The notes beneath the pieces were generated by a model that did not search any database, was not told the origin of the DNA, and was given only the letters and a program-made list of their open reading frames with translations. Source: Botryotinia globosa (Eukaryota; Ascomycota; Leotiomycetes; Helotiales; Sclerotiniaceae). Taken from it: 64,000 nt of DNA. The translations under genes were made by a program, and so were the position numbers. This document shows positions 59,171-64,000 of the stretch, one piece after another (position 1 is the stretch's first letter; every line of letters starts with the position of its first letter). The stretch is from assembly GCA_014898425.1 (NCBI GenBank), contig RCSZ01000012.1:620001-684000 (forward strand). Reading direction: 5' to 3'.

Positions 59171-59340
59171 TATCGGGACATTGATTATGTAATTAAAAAG
59201 AGTATTATATTAATTAATATTATATTAACATTTCCCTATATATTTAATATCTAGCTTTTTATAAATAATAATGATCAAAAACAAATATAATTATATAGGA
59301 CTAAGTACTTATACTTATATCAACCAAGTTGATACTAATA
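59171..59340 (+). repeat. 3' LTR of the copia element
   Basis: Pairs with 54412-54581. Transitions dominate the differences, consistent with RIP. It ends in ACTAATA next to the GAGCC duplication. Confidence 0.9.
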
Positions 59341-59345
59341 GAGCC

Positions 59346-61480
59346 TTTTGACAAGCTCCTTTAACATGAGACGGCTTAAAGGTGCAGACTTGCTTGTCAA
59401 TGAGGTTCAATTGTGAAGAATGGATTCTAGTAACTCGATAAATTTGATATACAGGGCCTGATATGACGAGAAATCAAAACTGTAAGATCAAAGACTCATT
59501 GTTCAACTCGTTTGCGAAATTAACAGTCATTGGTCTAATTTTAATGTGACAAAAACCTCTACATCGTCAAAAACAAGGAAGATGTATATTAAAGGTGTTT
59601 CACAGGATCAAAGGCACTCTGCTCTGTCGAACTGACTGCTAATCGATTAATGAAGTACTCTCTGGTTCTCTCATTTAGTCTTGTCTTTTGGGGATGGGCA
59701 TCCCTATTCGAAGACTCAAAAACATAATGTTGCCCTATCCAAATCGTCTTTCCATTAATCAGTCAAGTTTGGAGATTGCCTTCGTAACAAAAATTGAATC
59801 CTTTCCGAGACTAAAGAAACTTCACACTCGCACACAAATTTAAATCTTCTTTATTCAAATTTTCTCCAAAAGTATCTTGGGCTCAAGTCTCCAATCTTCT
59901 TTTTACTCCATTAAAGTATCAAAATTTTGCACTTATCAGTTTCTTCTTTCGAAAACTTTAATCTTGAATGAACCAACACTGCTCTCAAGTAATTGCAATG
60001 CTCTATTTCCAGCACGGCAGAGTTCAACAAGATTACCCAGACCTTTTAGTCAAGGAGAAAAGCTCGTTGGCTCTATCAGTCGCGCTCTCGAAGCTACCTA
60101 TAATGGAGCCGGCGAAGCTCGTAGAAAGGCTTTTGCAAACTCCTCGTGCCAGCAAGTTCGCTGTAAGATCAGCGACACGGAAATATTCTAACTTCTGTTG
60201 ATACAAAATAGTTTCCGAAGACGCAAGATGCACTTGCCATTAGATGAATTTCTTCACGAAAGCGCTCTTGGAGCATGGTCGACTCGTAAGTCATCATGCG
60301 TTGAGTCGGTAAAAATCACTAACACTAGTCAGGAGTGCGTTTTATCGGACTCGCTATTAATCTGCGCTTGGCTGCATCGGCACCAGGAATGATTACTGGT
60401 TAGCTCATGGTGGTGATTCTCGCAGTGCTTAGATACAGCACGTTGAGTGGGTCCCGCGAGGACCACGACCGTGATTGCGATTTATTTCATGCGTAAGTCT
60501 TTACTAGACACATTTCAGAGACTATATCTACTTCATTTCCTATGATACTAATATCTGTGAGCTCTATAGGTTCTTATTTCGAAAGTTCGGTCCCAGAAGT
60601 GATGGCGATGGCGATGGCTGTGATTCTTGCGGCACCAGAGAAACATCGATTCGTCACAATTTGGTGCTGTAGAGACTATCTCATTTGTATCGAAATGTAA
60701 AGACACAACTAATTTTCCACTCAACACCACACAATTCATATTTTGCTAACATCACCGAAGCAGATTCACACTTCGTAGTACTTGGAAGACTCAATACACT
60801 TGCAGAACGAGAAAGTTGATGCTTGCTCCCTGCAGTGCGGTCGACAGATTGATCGACTCAGAATGAGATTCTCCGCTCTGAGAACTCTTATATTCTGGCG
60901 CTGTGGAGACCGCCATTATATATCACAACTACTGTTTGCCGCTTCTGCTGTGGGGGATAATGAATTTGTATCATTATAGTATTACTATTGACTATTCGTT
61001 CAGTAATGAATTAATATTGGAACTTTCTACCTTAGTCAATCACAACGAGGTGTTCTACATTTCAAGTGCTGGAAGGAAGGTACTTGCTTAAATGTTTTGT
61101 GAAGCTATCAGATTGCTGAAATATAATAAGGATATTGATGAACTATGCACTATAGACAGCCGAGTGAACTAACAATCACCAGAACTTATTAGACAGACAT
61201 CAAGCAAGAAAGCTTGTAGGGGCCCACGATGCGTAACAAATACCACTTATCATTTGACTTCATAATAAGCAGAATTCTAGGGGGAAAGCGACGCATAGGA
61301 TAAAAGACTCAAATACTAGCTACCAAACATCCTCTTATACCTCATCATTTTTAACCACCCATCGCTTCAAAAAGTCAAAATCTGCAGTGCACCCCCCAAA
61401 TCTCAGGTTTCCGAAGCTCAGAACAACCTACGAGATATGAAACGAAAGCAGCTGGTGGACCGACTTGGTAGTCTTGAACA
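59346..61480. other. Region with possible coding traces, no model
   Basis: A + strand frame at 59968-60201 has protein-like sequence (FQHGRVQQDYPDLLVKEKSS and LSKLPIMEPAKLVERLLQTP). Other short ORFs follow to 61091. I found no consistent splicing, start or family. It could be a decayed gene. Confidence 0.35.
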
Positions 61481-62633
61481 ATGGCTTTTTGTTATGTGAA
61501 GACAATTTGTCTAACCAAGGCAATTGGTGATTTTCCATCGTGCGAAGATCGTATGTATCTTCTTCGTTAGCAACGTCTCTTCCTAAAAGTTGTTCCCAGA
61601 TACCTCAATCCGAGCTATTGAAAGCTTGGAACGAGAGTACGAGTTCAAAAAAGAAGGAGACAATGACCAAACTTAATATTTGGGATCCCATCTTAGGCAA
61701 GTGCATTCCTTTCCATCACCTAGTTGAAGAGTTTTTTCCTTTCCAGAATTCAATCTCCGGGATTCGAAACAACTTTTGCAAACAAGACTTCTGTTTGTGG
61801 CGACCATGTCTATGTGGGATTATATGCATCTTCCTCCTTATGAGGATGGGGTTTCATCTTTTAGCCTCAGCAACGAAGAAGTAGTATTTCTAAGGCAGAA
61901 GCAAATTATCTTGGGAAATGAATTTGAAGGAAAATGGAAAATTAACCCAGCCTTTTTAAGTAAGTTACGTCTCGAACATGCATAACGCCATGTACGCCGA
62001 TTAATAAGTCCGCTTCAAATAGGTATGAGTTATTGTGAGAAGCAAAAAGAGGTTCCACAAGGCTCCATACGAGCGAAAAAGCAATCAATCAAATATTTCG
62101 TCACCATCGTACCAGTTGATGCGTCCGCCCTTCCGCCCGTCATACTTCCAGAGAGCACGTTATGTATGGCTGCTCTGTTGAATATTGGTTGGACACACGA
62201 GGCAGCGGGGATGATCTTTGATTCTTGGAAAGATAACTCCAAACCTAGGAAACTGATGGCATGTGATGACCGAGATCCCACTCTCATCGAGTGAGTATTT
62301 CATTCCTCAAAATACATTAGGAATACACTGACACTCTGTATCTATGATAGCTATGCAATATCCATGGTCCAAATGAGAATGGACAAATTGGCTATTGCAA
62401 AGCAAACAAAAGTCGATGCAAGAAAGGAAATGACTATCCTTGGACTAGCCACCAAATTCCAGGACGCTATGCTAGATCAAGACAGCGATTTTCTCGGCGG
62501 CCATGTCAATACGATGGATCTTTGTTTTTGGATAATAGATGCACTGAGCAAGCGATACAGGAACTTGGTATTAAGCTTGAGATATCTGAAGAACTATGCG
62601 GCAACGGGCATGAAGGCGATGAATTGGTAATGG
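61481..62633 (+). CDS. Multi-exon protein of unknown function
   Basis: Well-supported internal exons: up to 61700, 61747-61959, 62023-62290 and from 62351, with GTGCAT, GTAAGT and GTGAGT donors and phase kept at each join. Readable order: SQIPQSELLKAWNESTSSKK, MTKLNIWDPILGKFNLRDSK, QTRLLFVATMSMWDYMHLPP, GNEFEGKWKINPAFLSMSYC, KYFVTIVPVDASALPPVILP, LLNIGWTHEAAGMIFDSWKD, YAISMVQMRMDKLAIAKQTK. The likely start is ATG 61481 (MAFCYVKTICLTKAIGD), but the first join is unclear (a 35-nt intron would be too short). The end is either the stop near 62630 or, after one more intron, a frame with EEL-CGNGHEGDELVMEC ending at 62699. No domain is recognised; it is probably a lineage-specific gene. Confidence 0.6.
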
Positions 62634-62897
62634 AATGCAGGTCAAACACGAAACAGACACGGTTGGATGAGGTAGCTGAATGCCACTGGGCTCTCTAGGT
62701 TTTCAGGCTGGATTAAGGCCGTTGTGTTACTCAAATGCTCGCAGTAGATAGATTTTGTTAATGCATTTGAAACATTCATGATTAGAGAAGACATATGGTG
62801 TGGAAGAAAGACGTTTCGTCCATGTGGAGGTAGGCTGTTCAGCCACACTTGCACTGCCACAATTTGAACAATACCTATCATCCATCCCCGCCCGGCC

Positions 62898-63060
62898 ATG
62901 GATGTTTTAACAATTCGAGGGTCCAAAATCATCGTTATTTCTTACGACAACCAATATTTTGGTGAGTTTCATATCGTACTGGTTTCCATATCATGCTAAT
63001 TATATCTGACCAGATAATCAACTTTCAATTATGATGCCAAGAACTTCACCATCTTCATAA
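62898..63060 (+). CDS. Spliced 36-codon ORF just upstream of ALG10
   Basis: ATG at 62898, exon 1 to 62961, intron 62962-63013 (GTGAGT...GACCAG), exon 2 63014-63060. It would encode MDVLTIRGSKIIVISYDNQY followed by FDNQLSIMMPRTSPSS. It ends 43 bp before the ALG10 start codon on the same strand. It may be an upstream ORF in the ALG10 leader or a chance ORF with good splice sites. Confidence 0.3.
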
Positions 63061-63103
63061 GATAAAGTAAAGCCAGATCTCGCAAACGCCAAAAGGTGTC
63101 CTC

Positions 63104-64000
63104 ATGGCCGGTGCTATCTCCACTCTCCTAGTGGGAGTTCTCACTGCAGTAGGCAGATCAGACCCAAGTTCACGGAGAGGACTAGGTCTCAAGGGCGCTC
63201 TTGCCGTTCCGTTGACTGTGGCTTCTCTTGCCGGGTTCTGGGAATATCAGGTGACCAAAAATGTCCCTGGGCCTTATTTGGTATAGTTCTCTTCATTTGG
63301 ACCTCAGTTTGATGCACTGGCTCATACTATTCAGGATGAAGTATTTCATATACCACAAGCTCAAGCATATTGTAGATGGGACTATGGTACTTGGGATCCC
63401 AAACTTACTACGCCACCAGGGTTGTATGATTTCCTTCCAGGCAATATGTTATCCTAAAAATCACTGACCAGAAACTAGATATTGGTGGAGTCATTTCTTG
63501 AGCATAGTCTCTGGATTCACAAAATGCAATGTCCATTTTCTTCGGACAACAAATGTCATTGCCCTCACATCCATTATGATGCTTGCTTGGAAATGTCGAA
63601 ATCTCATCATTCGAGCTGGGGCTGAAAACCGCACAGACCAAAGTCCTGAGTTGATATCCGCCGATTCATTACATACAGCTGCAAATATTGCCTTATTTCC
63701 TCCTTTATTTTTCTTCTCGGGGTTGTATTATACGGATGTGCTGTCTACTTGTGTAGTTCTATACCTGTATAAGCAATTCCTTGAGCAAGCAGAATCTAAG
63801 AATCACAAATCGTGGAAAAATGTTGCTTGGTTTTACCTCTGTGGTGTATTGGCTCTTTGTATGAGGCAGACAAACATCTTCTGGGCTGCCGTGTTTTTAG
63901 GGGGGATGGAGGCTGTGAGAACAATGAAAGGGACGTATCGTCCTGCAGCTCCGTCTCCGAGACACCTCCACGCATCGTCAACGGAGGAGTATCTGGAAGA
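63104..64000 (+). CDS. ALG10: Dol-P-Glc:alpha-1,2-glucosyltransferase ALG10/DIE2, partial
   Basis: Three exons so far: 63104-63280, 63335-63423 and 63479 onward, running off the window. The start [20 protein letters not shown] leads to [10 protein letters not shown], then the diagnostic [20 protein letters not shown] and [20 protein letters not shown] across the second and third exons. Later segments [40 protein letters not shown] and [20 protein letters not shown] are conserved membrane regions of the family. The enzyme adds the third (terminal) alpha-1,2-glucose to the dolichol-linked N-glycan precursor in the ER lumen; this triglucosyl cap is needed for efficient oligosaccharyl transfer. 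It is expected to be an essential or fitness-relevant single-copy gene. The rest of the protein (more than half) lies outside. Confidence 0.95.

Larger units (their letters stand above)
54412..59340 (+). mobile_element. Ty1/copia LTR retrotransposon, full length, RIP-inactivated
   Basis: 4929 bp between two 170-bp LTRs (54412-54581 and 59171-59340), flanked by the 5-bp direct repeat GAGCC (54407-54411 and 59341-59345). LTR ends read TATCGGGACAT...ACTAATA, as expected if TG...CA ends had mutated to TA...TA. Eroded remnants occur in copia order: a zinc-knuckle trace with KCYN (about 56430-56470), reverse-transcriptase N-terminus at 57443-57751 (EIDELIENKIFKIVSKNNIP, then KLQLIIQVYQNKNK), and RNase H at about 58560-58790 (VFTNISFANNIDLLLQIDYI, then KYKRIIRNILAFELY). 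RT before RNase H with no downstream integrase fits copia, not gypsy. The body is saturated with TA and in-frame stops, so it cannot move by itself. Confidence 0.9.

Overview
The window looks like nuclear DNA of a filamentous ascomycete (Pezizomycotina). Evidence: introns of about 45-95 nt with GT-AG ends, two Zn2Cys6 regulators, a HET-domain gene, an NLR-type NACHT/ankyrin gene, an RTA1-family gene, a P450, and very AT-rich blocks of dead transposons full of TpA, as expected from repeat-induced point mutation (RIP). A leotiomycete of the Botrytis/Sclerotinia type is my guess from general character; it was not tested. Gene models below were assembled by hand from reading frame, splice-site phase and family motifs.

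Layout. 0-3.2 kb: decayed or small minus-strand ORFs, then an HD-domain nucleotidase (+). 3.5-12.7 kb: repeat-rich; two copies of one dispersed repeat, each with a long (ATT)n tract, flank an intact 527-aa disordered-protein gene; three ~475-bp inverted-repeat elements (MITEs) with TA target duplications surround the second copy. 13-26 kb: a gene-rich stretch with a small membrane-protein ORF, an RTA1-type membrane protein, a Zn2Cys6 factor, an RS-rich protein, a P450, the GINS subunit Psf2 and an ACS-family MFS transporter. 26.9-28.8 kb: a fatty-acid CoA ligase. 29.8-31.1 kb: a 1.32-kb inverted-repeat DNA transposon relic. 32.4-34.3 kb: HET-domain gene. 35.3-37.3 kb: three evenly spaced, related, tiny Cys-rich genes. 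38-43 kb: an intron-containing tRNA-Thr, a shortened SidA-like protein that has lost its FAD glycine motif, and a damaged Zn2Cys6 gene. 44.6-46.0 kb: a four-exon tandem-repeat/coiled-coil protein. 49.0-49.5 kb: a secreted Kex2-processed small protein. 50.8 kb: intron-containing tRNA-Asp. 51.4-54.35 kb: NACHT-ankyrin pseudogene, followed directly by a complete but RIP-destroyed Ty1/copia element (54.4-59.3 kb) with 170-bp LTRs and a 5-bp target duplication. 61.5-62.7 kb: unknown multi-exon gene. 63.1 kb to the end: ALG10 (N-terminal part).

Housekeeping genes (PSF2, ALG10, tRNAs, HD nucleotidase) are interspersed with accessory material: self/non-self recognition genes (HET, NLR pseudogene), candidate secreted or Cys-rich proteins, and transposon graveyards. 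I see no classical secondary-metabolite cluster; the P450, MFS and CoA ligase are near one another, but a housekeeping PSF2 gene sits among them. The least explained signals are the Cys-rich triplet at 35-37 kb, the SidA-derived protein with a new C-terminus, the repeat protein at 44.6 kb and the two-fold symmetric secreted protein at 49 kb.
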